A stretch of 54,621 nt of DNA from NCBI GenBank assembly GCA_024636775.1, contig JAGXGP010000127.1, positions 1-54,621 on the forward strand. Reading direction: 5' to 3'. The notes beneath the pieces were generated by a model, which was not told the DNA's origin, made no database searches, and was given only the letters and a program-made list of their open reading frames with translations. A program made the position numbers and the translations under genes. Source of the DNA: Hydrogenophilales bacterium (GTDB lineage Bacteria; Pseudomonadota; Gammaproteobacteria; Burkholderiales; Thiobacillaceae). The stretch's first letter is position 1, and every line of letters begins with the position of its first letter. This document shows, piece by piece, positions 28,301-36,584 of this stretch.

Positions 28301-29679
28301 CCATCGACCTTCATTTTCTGAGCTCCACGTTTGGCGGAGACAAGACTGTTAGCCTGGCAGCACTGAACACCGCAAGACAGTCGCATTGGTTCTCACAGCC
28401 AAACCTCCCAGAGAAGCTGCTTGATGTTCGACTCCTTGTGCTCTCGAGCGAGGCGGCCCGTGACGTCCTCAGCGTTGAGTGCGTCCGGCTACTTACCGAG
28501 CTCCAAGAGACAAGTGTGATTGCGGATGGCCTCGTGACTTTGTGTGAGATGGCACGCATGCATGGTGAGTTGGATGAGGCGCGGCGTCTATGCAGGCTTG
28601 CCTGGGACATCACCATTGGCTATGGGCACCGCAAAGATAGTGCGCTTGATTCCGCGCTTACTGCCATTGAGTACTTGGCGGATGCCGACCCCACGAGCGC
28701 CAGAAGACTATTGAGTACCCTGGCCCCACAGATTGCGAACGTGACCGAGTATACGGATGGGAGCGGAACACGCCATATTCCAGGGTATGCAGCCAAGCTG
28801 CTTGCCAAGCTAGACAGGCCAGCCATGGTTGAACTGTACTCTGAGCATGTTGCGTTAGGAGACTGGTCTGACGCCCAGATTTGCATGAAACATTTCCTTC
28901 GAAGCGCCAGCGAAGCCACCCCAGAACTCACAGCCCTGACTCGCACGGGCCTGTCCGAAGACGAGTACCGCGAGAGCAAGGATGCAAGCCCTTTAGAAAA
29001 ATCCATCGCGGCTTCCGCAGCCTCATTCGTGGGGGCGGCCTCAGACACGGTTGCTGTGACGAGTGATAGCACCTCGTCTTTGACGCCATCTCAATCTTTC
29101 CTTGGCAAACCTGAGGAATATCCGCCTCTCCGGTTCCAGCAGCTCCTCACCGACCTAAGAGACAGCGGAGTGTTCGGTCGTGACTTCCTCGTTCGCTGGT
29201 TTGACTACTGGAAGGCGAAAGGCAGGGGTTCCGCCCTACTACGAGCCCTTCGACCGATTGCGCTCCGGGACGGGGAATACCGCTCTGACTGTCACTATGT
29301 GCTGGACCGACTCTTGGCGCTCTCTCTCGAGTTGAACGGAGCAAACGACTCAACGTTCGAGATTGCGGTCAAGGCGCAAATCGCCAACTTTGGCTGGGGG
29401 GCTTACTTCGAGAGCGTAGAGGACTCTGAGGCGCGGCTGAACATGGTGGCCCGACATTTTGCCTCTCGCGCAGATGAGTTCATCGCCAAGTCAACCAAGA
29501 ACCAGTTGATGACGCGAGACAATCCAAGCTCCATCGTCGTTCCGGGTGAAAAGCTCGTCTTCTTCCTGGTGAAGATTGGGCGGACTGTCGAGGCTGTTGC
29601 GCTCGCCCAAGCGATGGTGGACTGCATCGTTGCTGAGACCAGCAGTCTTGTGCTCAGACAGCCAACATGGACGAGTTGA
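25312..29679 (+). CDS. Large NTPase with N-terminal PD-(D/E)XK-like nuclease (STAND/Avs-like)
   Basis: A 1455-residue protein. Residues 1-220 resemble Cap4/DUF4297-type nucleases: GYRYQTLRG, Glu43, Asp55-Asp56 (GLDDLI) and Gln70-x-Lys72 (YWQVKY), a PD-(D/E)XK arrangement. A P-loop NTPase follows, with Walker A GPPGRGKS (276-283) and Walker B VVVVDGLDHVW with Asp370 and Asp373. Next come a helical region and a long helical-repeat C-terminus (about 700-1400), probably TPR-like, for example ALYRRGKDQQAYDVVNYAR. Nuclease plus STAND-type NTPase plus sensor repeats is the layout of Avs-type anti-phage proteins, so target sensing with abortive DNA cleavage is likely (inference). The last 13 bases overlap the next gene. 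Confidence 0.75.
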   Translation: MPNEYVKSSATPYAGYRYQTLRGVHILVDWLYSPTLYTQVKFECDDRSVGPQGLDDLIALRPDGKFDYWQVKYTPPEAAGEYFLDWEWLTGTSTKSSRSLVQKWAEALRKIPPSQLGEACLITNRAPDRAVATCLRGETLDYDLAKPEVQRTLDAQLGGPDEARKFFAALKIRHSERSYNSLESDIRARLAGAYDQNGIERLLGRAPNWANFKNDPPPDGWITLDVLRGLLSPARPSPMPEDFEVPAGYEVPDQAFHEGLLQTLKSSSGGVYTLVGPPGRGKSTYLSHLCECLASDSIPFVRHHYFLSLHDRTADRLSPYLVALSLLGQIEREHSDANAPTDKSEQLSQALAACGDHYAMTRVPFVVVVDGLDHVWRDNYGDKRPLDDVFKQLLPLPPNVVLLVGTQPVEDAKLPQRLLTECPRANWLELPRMTGHAVYGYLHRQVMSGRWQLSPSAISDELADQAKALFELTLGHPLHLIYSVEALLHATSQPTTYHIEQLPTCPGEDIRAYYGELWSALSYEQKDVLHLMCGLPFRWPEHAFTEMSQPGARGLSTKGVEHLLYETETGLSPFHQSLIVFVSEQSDHVSQVKLLLPQAAQWLMTSAAPVLRNSWLWSVQANMGDATSLRTGVTRDWILDRLTEGYPAQTFVRMLTEAEVSAFSLLNYAETYQHRSLKTRLLNGPEFQLDDAPRLMQQAWALSQDDSVVQDARVSRHELSTSQLTNLGIALYRRGKDQQAYDVVNYARQRWNTELKFQSGRHQRETYTEAARLARALALSRAFDCDNEVSNVLFDKRPPVMAKELCLGLVETGDLTALMSIREVTHSPPRAEVLETSATRLAAASGANLVAWSEFRGFVHSSMAAIFGWIWGAPMASLPSRPLHIGFASSVDWVAQQRRFSKLVTDWFMKSLAVELYAEGDFSWLPAPEFSDRENLAEYLTHLESFAARVADSLRSHAPVPFEAIFEHFSEIKAPTRCSYQNAQVYRDFRKALVEVAIDLHFLSSTFGGDKTVSLAALNTARQSHWFSQPNLPEKLLDVRLLVLSSEAARDVLSVECVRLLTELQETSVIADGLVTLCEMARMHGELDEARRLCRLAWDITIGYGHRKDSALDSALTAIEYLADADPTSARRLLSTLAPQIANVTEYTDGSGTRHIPGYAAKLLAKLDRPAMVELYSEHVALGDWSDAQICMKHFLRSASEATPELTALTRTGLSEDEYRESKDASPLEKSIAASAASFVGAASDTVAVTSDSTSSLTPSQSFLGKPEEYPPLRFQQLLTDLRDSGVFGRDFLVRWFDYWKAKGRGSALLRALRPIALRDGEYRSDCHYVLDRLLALSLELNGANDSTFEIAVKAQIANFGWGAYFESVEDSEARLNMVARHFASRADEFIAKSTKNQLMTRDNPSSIVVPGEKLVFFLVKIGRTVEAVALAQAMVDCIVAETSSLVLRQPTWTS

Positions 29680-31088
29680 GTCTTCTCATTGCCCGCTTGC
29701 GCTGGCCGGTTCCATCCGTTCGATGGTGGGTCATGCAGGAACTGGCCCAATTAATCCTGGGCGAGCAGACTAGAAATCAAACGGAGCAAGCTCTGCTCAA
29801 TGACCTATCCCTTCGACAGTTCGAAACAGAGGCAGTCGAAGTTCTTCTTGTATTCTGGCTGGCAAAATCGAAGAGCAAGGAATACGTACCACCGGCGCAA
29901 CTTGGCGAGCGCATCATGGCGCGCTCGCCATTGTCCGACCTCGTGCTTCGTGAGACATGCGCCAACACCATAGTCTTGGGCAAATACTCGGCACAATCAG
30001 AAGTCACGCCCGTCGACTTCGAACCAACCCAAGATTTCATCGCGGCTGAAGGAGTCCACTTCCCCCGGATATTGCGGAGCGCCCTTAGTGACATTGAAGT
30101 ACGACTATGGGAACCACTTCAGCAGCAGTTTGCTTTCGAGTGGCACGCAAGCAAGCAACGCGTTTCCTTTCAGGGACAGACAATTGATTTCTTCCTGGAA
30201 TCGCCGCGGGAACAAAGCACCGGCCAATTCTTTACACAACTAAGCGCTCGTGCACGTTCTGCGTACCTCAGGACACTCCTGGTGGCGCAAGAACATTGGG
30301 GGCTACCCCAAGCCATCGCCGAGAGGCTTTCTCTCGTGACTCTTCCTCTCGACCCGTCGACAGCGTGGCTGGCCAGTCTGCCCCCCAGCGCTGTATTCCC
30401 TTCATCCTTGCCGGCGACGGGAGAACATCAACTGGGAGAGTTTGTTCGAGACGCTCTGACTGCGGCAGCAGGTGATGGCGCAGTAGGGGCCATGTCGTGG
30501 ACAACATTCATCAGTAACGATGAGCAAGTAGATACGACGCTCGCCTTGTGGTGGGGGCCGAGTTCTGTTTGGCCCGCATCGCTTCGGCATGAAGATGCGG
30601 CGAATATCTACGCGGGGACCCTGTACGGCTCAGGCCTGAGTTGCGGGTCGAAGTTTGTTGTGCCGGAGCACGGTAATCTGCCCGATGCCGCCTCCGGATT
30701 CCGCCCTCTCGCGTGCAGGACTCACCCAAGCAGATACGGCTACATCCAAGCCGACTTGGTCACAAGGGGGCTTTTTGCGCCTATTCTTCCCATCCACGGA
30801 GCAACGGTGGCGGCCGAGCCTTGGGGTGAGCTACTTCAGTTCCAGGCGGATTGTCTTACGCTTGGACACTATGGCTACTGGAATACAAACTGGTACCCGA
30901 GTCATCCCAAGGAAATCCGGCCGAGAGTGGGCACGTACCTGAGGCTGACCGCTGCCGGTTTGGCGTATCTAGCTGGAGATTCCAAAGGCCACCTGTTCTA
31001 TGCATGGCACTGTCGCTATCTTGCAAGAGCAAGTAGTTATGAGGAGTTCACCGTTACAGACACTTGCGGGGTTGTGCCTTGGAAATGA
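29667..31088 (+). CDS. Unknown partner of the large NTPase
   Basis: A 473-residue protein that starts within the last 13 bases of the NTPase gene, so the two are translationally coupled. The N-terminus (SVRWWVMQELAQLILGE) looks like a HEAT-type helical repeat. The C-terminal half is rich in Trp, Tyr, His and Gly (HYGYWNTNWYPSHP). No signal peptide, membrane segment or catalytic signature was recognised. It may be a sensor, inhibitor or second effector. It is the last gene of the plus-strand array that begins with the methyltransferase. Confidence 0.75.
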   Translation: MDELSLLIARLRWPVPSVRWWVMQELAQLILGEQTRNQTEQALLNDLSLRQFETEAVEVLLVFWLAKSKSKEYVPPAQLGERIMARSPLSDLVLRETCANTIVLGKYSAQSEVTPVDFEPTQDFIAAEGVHFPRILRSALSDIEVRLWEPLQQQFAFEWHASKQRVSFQGQTIDFFLESPREQSTGQFFTQLSARARSAYLRTLLVAQEHWGLPQAIAERLSLVTLPLDPSTAWLASLPPSAVFPSSLPATGEHQLGEFVRDALTAAAGDGAVGAMSWTTFISNDEQVDTTLALWWGPSSVWPASLRHEDAANIYAGTLYGSGLSCGSKFVVPEHGNLPDAASGFRPLACRTHPSRYGYIQADLVTRGLFAPILPIHGATVAAEPWGELLQFQADCLTLGHYGYWNTNWYPSHPKEIRPRVGTYLRLTAAGLAYLAGDSKGHLFYAWHCRYLARASSYEEFTVTDTCGVVPWK

Positions 31089-31334
31089 CGAGAGTATCTA
31101 CACGTACAGGCCTTGCGCGCATGCTGCCAAGGCACAGGCCTAGGTTGGAAGGGAAAAGACAAGGAAGGCTAATCGGACAGAAAAATCGGCCGCTGAACTA
31201 ATCTTTCCAACCGAAAATCGGTTTCAATAGGCTCATGCGCTTGAACTCCCGAAGAGTCCAGTACACTGGGAAAAATTTACCTTGTACTGATTCACCAAAA
31301 GATGTGAGCAGGCCTAACTAGTTAAAAGAGCATC

Positions 31335-31724
31335 ATGGCTCAACACGAATCTGAACTAATCAACCCAGACCAGTTGCTACTGCATGCAGCTTCGGCTGGC
31401 GACATAAAACTGGCTTTTGCGACCTTGGACAAGGGGGCGTTCCCGGACTGCCGCGACTATCAAGGAAACACACCATTGATGCGTGCCGCAACCTACGGCG
31501 ACGTTGAGATGCTGCATCTGCTCCTTGATGCAGGCGCAGACATAAACGCAACGACTGAACATGGCATCACTGCTTTGATGAAAGCTGCAATCCATGACAG
31601 AGCGGATGCAGCGCAAGCGCTGCTTGGGCACGGTGCTGATGGAAATCTGCAGGACTCTGACGGATTCACGGCGAAGGACATTGCCGCTAGGCTTGGAAAC
31701 AAGGGGGTTGCAGCAGTGCTGTAA
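31335..31724 (+). CDS. Ankyrin-repeat protein
   Basis: A 129-residue protein built of about three ankyrin repeats, with hallmarks GNTPLMRAATYGDVEMLHLL, LDAGADINATTEHGITALMK and LGHGADGNLQDSDGFTAKDI. AAAAGAG precedes the ATG. There is no signal peptide or other domain, so it is presumably a cytoplasmic protein-binding module. It is the last gene before attR and is separated from the NTPase pair by 246 bases, so it probably has its own promoter. Confidence 0.85.
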   Translation: MAQHESELINPDQLLLHAASAGDIKLAFATLDKGAFPDCRDYQGNTPLMRAATYGDVEMLHLLLDAGADINATTEHGITALMKAAIHDRADAAQALLGHGADGNLQDSDGFTAKDIAARLGNKGVAAVL

Positions 31725-31869
31725 ATCGAGGGCTGGTCACACGCCGCTGCGAACCATCATCAAATTTCGAAAATTCTGCAAACAAGCCTATTCAAGCAAT
31801 CGACCCCATTCTGGCGCACGCTACCCGACCCCCGGTGCTAGAATAATTTCAGTAAAAGTCTGTCACTTT

Positions 31870-31908
31870 TCTGACACTTTTATCAGGCATCGACTGCGCT
31901 TGACTGCG
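31870..31908 (+). repeat. Right-end copy of the island end repeats
   Basis: TCTGACACTTTT (31870), CAGGCATC (31884) and TGCGCTTGACTGCGG (31894) repeat, in the same order and orientation, blocks found at 7631-7702. They lie about 75-110 bases inside attR and are candidate integrase arm-type sites. Confidence 0.5.
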
Positions 31909-31981
31909 GATGTGTGCGGACAACCAGTTGATATTGTTGTGTTTTGCGTATGGCTGCAGCGTGGATTTTGCCCAAAAGGCC

Positions 31982-32028
31982 ATTGAAAATCCGCGTGTCC
32001 TTGGTTCGATTCCGAGACTGGCCACCAA
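31982..32028 (+). repeat. attR: 47-base direct repeat (tRNA-Phe 3' end)
   Basis: Identical over 47 bases to attL at 7526-7572. It is only the 3' part of the tRNA (anticodon arm to CCA plus one base), with no 5' half. It marks the right limit of the island. Confidence 0.95.
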
Positions 32029-32044
32029 CAGATTAAAGCACTTA

Positions 32045-32069
32045 GGTCACCTTTCGGGGTGGCCTTTTT
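32045..32069 (+). terminator. Terminator downstream of attR
   Basis: A stem of GGTCACC and GGTGGCC (one G-T pair) is followed by TTTTT, 17 bases after attR. It was probably the terminator of the tRNA-Phe gene before the island inserted. Confidence 0.75.
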
Positions 32070-32226
32070 GCTTTCTAGCGCACGTAAAGCGTAACCCCGG
32101 GGAAGTACAGGACAATGTGCCTTATGATCCGTCTTGCTTGAAATACTTCTGCAAGCTTCCTGCCGACCAAACCACCGCAAAGGTTCTGCATAGGTTCGGC
32201 CCAAAGATCACGCTAGCCGTACTATT

Positions 32227-32266
32227 AATCCGCAGGTCCTTGGTTCGAGCCCAGGTTGAGGAGCCA
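32227..32266 (+). repeat. Decayed second copy of a tRNA-Phe-like 3' end (att scar)
   Basis: The first 22 bases match attL at 20 positions. The T-arm folds (CTTGG-TTCGAGC-CCAGG) and is followed by a 7-base acceptor strand, a G and CCA, but no 5' half of a tRNA exists. The sequence after it also resembles that after attR (AAAGCA, then a hairpin and T-tract), so tRNA end plus terminator appears duplicated as a unit. Confidence 0.65.
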
Positions 32267-32284
32267 GACAAAGCAAGCACTAAG

Positions 32285-32306
32285 GCCATCCTTCTGGATG
32301 GCTTTT
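32285..32306 (+). terminator. Terminator after the second tRNA-like remnant
   Basis: A perfect 7-bp stem (GCCATCC, TTCT loop, GGATGGC) followed by TTTT. It occupies the same position relative to its tRNA remnant as the terminator after attR. Confidence 0.75.
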
Positions 32307-32403
32307 ATGCTTTTCCGGGTCTGCATGGGCCGCCTAGGATTCGGGATAGCTCCGGGGGGCGCAAGAGGCTCCAGTTTGTCTACTCAGCCGAGGCCAATTG
32401 CAA

Positions 32404-33354
32404 TTAGATCGTCAACTGAATCCACATAGGACGGTGGTCAGATATGTAGTAACGCAAATAGGCCTTGAAGTTCTTCTGGTTGTTTCCTTGCTCCCATAGA
32501 TCAGGAAAAATCGCTGCATCGTAATCAAACACGCCCTTCAACCCCGTGAAGTGGTTCTGTGACGTTTCAGGAAAAAAGGCGATCTGATCATAGTTGGCGT
32601 CACTACTGATACTTGAGGCAATTTGGGTTGAGTGCTCCGGGAGCTCAAGACCCAGTTTCGTTAAGGCCTGATAAATCGGATCACCAGGCTCGCATTTCGG
32701 CATGTTGAAATCACCAAGCGCCAACAGCTCACGTGTGAAAGAGTACCGACTCTTTTTTCTCAAGTCCGCCCACTTGGCCACTGCAAATGTCTCTAATGAC
32801 CGGCGCGCCATTGATGCTGGATTTTTGTCACCGTAGAACAGGTGGACATTCACGAGCATCAAGGAGGTGTCGCCTACTGAAAACGCCGCTAGATAGGGCG
32901 TACGGTCAAACCCATTGAACTGAGCCTTTATTCCCGGAAGCTTGATCGATTTTAATCGAGAGGGTGGGAAAGCGATCTCGCCGACTTCCTCCAGAATGGT
33001 CAGCTTCTTGCTGTTATAAAGAAATGTCATCCGTTCGTTATTACCCGATGCATCAGACATGAGGACGCGATAAGACTTTGGGAGCTTGTTGTGAATATCG
33101 AACAGATCGCCAAAGTTTTCGCGGCATTCTTGAACAGCAACGACGTCGAACCAACTCACTACCTCGGCAATGATTGATAGGTCTTGATTACGTCGAGCCT
33201 GAGCGCCAAGGTTCGCAATATTCCAAGTGGCTACAAGCAGCTTGCCTTGTTGGCGCTTTGGTATGGCGCGTGCTTTCTTGTGCTTGCGCATGCGCGCAAT
33301 CTCGGCTTTTAGATCGTATTCAAAGGCAAACTTGGGCTTTGGAAAAACGGGCAT
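32404..33354 (-). CDS. Endonuclease/exonuclease/phosphatase family protein
   Basis: A 316-residue metal-dependent phosphoesterase of the DNase I/exonuclease III fold. Motifs in order are TWNIANLG, VQE (metal-binding Glu), VNVHLFYG, GDFNMP, NYDQIAFF and SDHRPMW with the catalytic His. There is no signal peptide; the N-terminus is basic. The substrate may be DNA, a lipid or a sugar phosphate and cannot be assigned. It lies outside the main island but between two tRNA-Phe scars, so it may be cargo of an older element. Confidence 0.87.
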   Translation of the reverse strand: MPVFPKPKFAFEYDLKAEIARMRKHKKARAIPKRQQGKLLVATWNIANLGAQARRNQDLSIIAEVVSWFDVVAVQECRENFGDLFDIHNKLPKSYRVLMSDASGNNERMTFLYNSKKLTILEEVGEIAFPPSRLKSIKLPGIKAQFNGFDRTPYLAAFSVGDTSLMLVNVHLFYGDKNPASMARRSLETFAVAKWADLRKKSRYSFTRELLALGDFNMPKCEPGDPIYQALTKLGLELPEHSTQIASSISSDANYDQIAFFPETSQNHFTGLKGVFDYDAAIFPDLWEQGNNQKNFKAYLRYYISDHRPMWIQLTI

Positions 33355-33720
33355 CTCCCACCTCCAGTTTTTATCTTAGCCTAGTACGCCATGCAGACAG
33401 GCTTAGTTACTGGAACCCGTAATTGGTTCTTATAAATCAAGTGATTGGCATTGCACGTGCCAAGTATCTGGCAACTGCTTTCAATGACTCAAACTGACCC
33501 AAAGCGGCCTGCCATGGCTTACCCGCTGAACACCCAATCATGTAGCGCAAGCAATCATCCAAGAATCTGCATTCAGGAATCTGGTCAGTAGTCGGAGAAT
33601 GATGAACCGGGCTTACCGGAATGCGTGGTAAGTTGTTGCCCTGAAACGGCATCCACAATGACAATGCCTTGTGCGCGCACGTCCCGGCATGCGCGACGCG
33701 AGATCGGGGAGAGGACTCGT
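33355..33720. other. 366-base intergenic region
   Basis: Separates the divergent phosphoesterase and GGDEF-EAL genes. A minus-strand 75-codon open frame (33437-33664) contains LRYMIGCSAGKPWQAALGQF, faintly like DUF4338 transposon-associated proteins, but the match is too weak to call. Otherwise only the GGGGAGAGG ribosome binding site of the downstream gene was recognised. Confidence 0.4.
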
Positions 33721-36381
33721 TTGGACCGGCAGTACGAAAGTCACCGCATCAGCATTATCGGGGGCCTCATTCTGGTTACCCTGACCCTCGCCTCGGGTAT
33801 CGGCGTATATGCCGTCATGCAGCGACAAGTGGAGTCCATTCTCGTCAGAAGCCTGGAAGCCTCACTACAGAGCGGCCGGCGCCTGTTCGAAAGCGAAATC
33901 AACGCCGGCGTGATCGATGCACTGACGGTATCCACCCGACCTTTCGTGATCCTCAACCTGCAGCAACTCAAGGCGGAGTCGGGCAACGACGCCAGCCGGC
34001 ATGCCTTGCAGAAGATCGCGGATTCATTTTTGCCAGCAGGATTAACCGGCGTCTCCTTTTATGACACACACAACAATGAAATCGCGCGCGCAGGCCGGCT
34101 GACGAAAAATCCGACACTCAGCGTGCCTCTCAACACACAAGCCGGTGCACGCCTGTTGTGGGATGGGCAACTGATCCTGTTGGTTGTTCGGGACGTGATG
34201 GACGAAAAAGGAATCCGCATCGGTATAGCAAGGACCGAATCCGCCCTGCCACAACTGACGCGCACCATCGCCGAAGCGGGCACGCTCGGACATACGGCGG
34301 AGCTTGCTGTCTGCGCACCTCTGGCAAAGGACATGCAATGCTTCCCGCTCACCCGGTCGCAACAGGTGTTCCCGCGCATGGCCCGCACGATAGGCGGCCA
34401 GCCACTGCCCATGAGCCATGCGCTGGAGGGAAAAACCGGCACGGTATTCACACAGGATTATCGGCACGAAAATGTAGTCGCCGCGTACACCCCGTTGGGC
34501 AGCCTGGGGCTCGGCATGGTGCTGAAGATCGATCAGGACGAGCTATTCGACCCTGTCAGACAGCGGCTCAGAGTTATCGCGCCACTGCTGGGACTGCTGG
34601 TCCTGGCCGGCATCCTGCTGCTGTACTGGCTGGTGGCGCCGCTCGTGCGAAAACTCATCATCTCCAAACAGGAGACCGCCGAAATCAATGCCAGGCTGCG
34701 GGACGTGGAGGAACGCTGGCGTTTCGCGTTGGGCAGTACGGGCGCTGGCGTGTGGGATCTGGATATTCCGGCCAACCGGATTTTGCTCTCTAGCCGCTGC
34801 AAGGCCATGCTGGGATATGCCGACGACGAAATCGGCACCCGCATGGACGACTGGCAGCAGCGCATTCATCCGGATGAGCTGCCCACCTTGGTAGCCGCGC
34901 GCCAGAAGCTTTTCGATGGCACCTGCGACACCTTCACCAACGAACATCGAAAGCGCTGCAAGGATGGGAGCTGGAAGTGGATTCAGACGCATGGCATGGT
35001 GGCCGCTCGCGATGCGGCGAATGTTCCCGTGCGGGTGATCGGTACCTACCTCGACATCAGTGAACGCAGGCAAGCGGAAGAAACCATCCAGCACCAAGCC
35101 AATTTCGATCCGCTGACGCAGTTGCCCAACAGGCGGCTGTTCTTCGACCGACTGGAGCAGGAAATCATCAAATCCCGGCGTGCCGATGCACCCCTGGCGC
35201 TCCTGCTGATCGATCTCGACGAATTCAAGGAAGTTAACGACTCGCTGGGACATGGCGTTGGCGACACGCTGTTGCAGGAGTCGGCTCGACGCATCCTCAG
35301 CTGTGTCCGCGTTGGCGATACCGTCGCCCGTCTAGGTGGGGACGAGTTCACCATCATTCTGAGCGAACTGTCGGACCGCACGCACATCGAGGACGTCGCC
35401 CAAAAAATCATCAGCAGGCTGGCCGAGCCCTTCCATCTTGGCGACGATTTGGCCTATGTCACGGCCAGTATCGGCATCACCCTGTACCCGCGCGACGCCG
35501 GAGATATCGACACGCTGATGAAGCATGCCGACCAGGCCATGTATGCAGCCAAAAAGCATGGGCGCAATCGCTTCTTCTATTTCACCGCGTCGTTGCAGGA
35601 AGCCGCACAGAGCCGCCTGCAACTTACCCACGACCTGCGCGAAGCGGTAGCCGCCCGGCAATTCCTCATAAATTTCCAACCGATCGTTGAGCTATCGAGC
35701 GGTCGCATTCACAAGGCCGAGGCGCTGCTGCGCTGGCAGCATCCCACCCGCGGCCTGGTCAATCCGATGGCCTTCATTCCGCTCGCGGAAGAAACAGGAC
35801 TCATCAACGAGATCGGGGATTGGGTTTTCAGGGAATCGGCGCAGCACGCGAGGGACTGGTGCCGTGCATTCGGCGCTGACTTCCAGATCAGCGTCAACAT
35901 GTCGCCGGTGCAGTTTCGGGCAGACGGGCGCACGCGTATTGAAACGTGGCTAAGGCATCTGGAGGATATCGGGCTGTCTGGTGCGAACGTCATTATCGAA
36001 ATCACCGAAGGTCTGCTGCTCAACGCGCAGACCGACGTCATCGATCAGCTGTCATGGTTTCGCAACGCCGGCATCCAGATCGCCATCGACGATTTCGGCA
36101 CCGGCTATAGCGCGCTGTCCTATCTCAAGCAGTTTCCCATCGACTACCTGAAAATCGACCGTTCATTCGTGCGCGATATCGAGACGGACGCCAACGACAT
36201 GGCCCTGTCCAGGGCAATCATCGTCATGGCGCACGAACTGGGGCTGAAGGTTATCGCGGAAGGCGTGGAAACCGACGGGCAGCGCAGCCTGCTGGCCGCA
36301 GCTGGCTGCGATTACGCACAGGGAAACCTCTACGCGAAGCCGCTAACGCCGGATGCTTTCGAAGCCTTGATAAGAGGTTAG
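33721..36381 (+). CDS. Membrane PAS-GGDEF-EAL cyclic-di-GMP protein
   Basis: A bifunctional-looking c-di-GMP enzyme of 886 residues. A TTG start at 33721 is preferred because GGGGAGAGG lies just upstream and the first membrane helix follows directly; an ATG at 33625 would add 32 atypical residues. Order: membrane helix (about 12-36), periplasmic sensor region (about 37-275), second helix (about 283-308), PAS (about 325-445), GGDEF with intact RLGGDEF near 540, and EAL with KAEALLRW near 665 and DDFGTGYS near 789. Both catalytic signatures look intact, so it could synthesise and degrade c-di-GMP. It lies between two tRNA-Phe scars. Confidence 0.92.
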   Translation: MDRQYESHRISIIGGLILVTLTLASGIGVYAVMQRQVESILVRSLEASLQSGRRLFESEINAGVIDALTVSTRPFVILNLQQLKAESGNDASRHALQKIADSFLPAGLTGVSFYDTHNNEIARAGRLTKNPTLSVPLNTQAGARLLWDGQLILLVVRDVMDEKGIRIGIARTESALPQLTRTIAEAGTLGHTAELAVCAPLAKDMQCFPLTRSQQVFPRMARTIGGQPLPMSHALEGKTGTVFTQDYRHENVVAAYTPLGSLGLGMVLKIDQDELFDPVRQRLRVIAPLLGLLVLAGILLLYWLVAPLVRKLIISKQETAEINARLRDVEERWRFALGSTGAGVWDLDIPANRILLSSRCKAMLGYADDEIGTRMDDWQQRIHPDELPTLVAARQKLFDGTCDTFTNEHRKRCKDGSWKWIQTHGMVAARDAANVPVRVIGTYLDISERRQAEETIQHQANFDPLTQLPNRRLFFDRLEQEIIKSRRADAPLALLLIDLDEFKEVNDSLGHGVGDTLLQESARRILSCVRVGDTVARLGGDEFTIILSELSDRTHIEDVAQKIISRLAEPFHLGDDLAYVTASIGITLYPRDAGDIDTLMKHADQAMYAAKKHGRNRFFYFTASLQEAAQSRLQLTHDLREAVAARQFLINFQPIVELSSGRIHKAEALLRWQHPTRGLVNPMAFIPLAEETGLINEIGDWVFRESAQHARDWCRAFGADFQISVNMSPVQFRADGRTRIETWLRHLEDIGLSGANVIIEITEGLLLNAQTDVIDQLSWFRNAGIQIAIDDFGTGYSALSYLKQFPIDYLKIDRSFVRDIETDANDMALSRAIIVMAHELGLKVIAEGVETDGQRSLLAAAGCDYAQGNLYAKPLTPDAFEALIRG

Positions 36382-36584
36382 CGGATGATCCGTACGGGTG
36401 AATACAAACGCTGGAGGTCTGCTATCAGTAGACAACCGGACCATCTATGAGATGGTTTCGACTGTTTTTTCCTGGCCGAGTACTGCCGTTGGAGAAAAAA
36501 CCCAGTGTGACCAAAGTAAAACTTACCAGCGTTTGTTGGCGGGCACTGGCGATAACAGTGCCAACAAAAACAACAGATTACAAC

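Larger units (their letters stand above)
7526..32028. mobile_element. Genomic island integrated at tRNA-Phe (about 24.5 kb)
   Basis: Bounded by the exact 47-base repeats. It contains a tyrosine integrase beside attL, a second recombinase-like gene, an AlpA-like regulator, a primase-like replication gene and a defence-type cargo led by a DNA methyltransferase. Gene density and base composition differ from the flanks: the island looks less GC-rich by eye, though no composition was computed. No conjugation, capsid or packaging genes were seen. It is therefore best described as an integrative element that is immobile, satellite-like or mobilised in trans. Confidence 0.92.

Noticed and set aside
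32227..32266. Possible intact second tRNA gene
   Set aside because: Only the T-arm and acceptor 3' strand are present; no D-arm or 5' acceptor strand lies upstream, so it is a remnant.
31594..32407. Open frames running through the attR region (31594-31986, 31910-32407)
   Set aside because: They cross the tRNA remnant and terminators, have no ribosome binding sites and no recognisable protein features.
33437..33664. Possible DUF4338/transposase remnant
   Set aside because: Only a short stretch is reminiscent of that family, and neither inverted repeats nor a longer frame support it.
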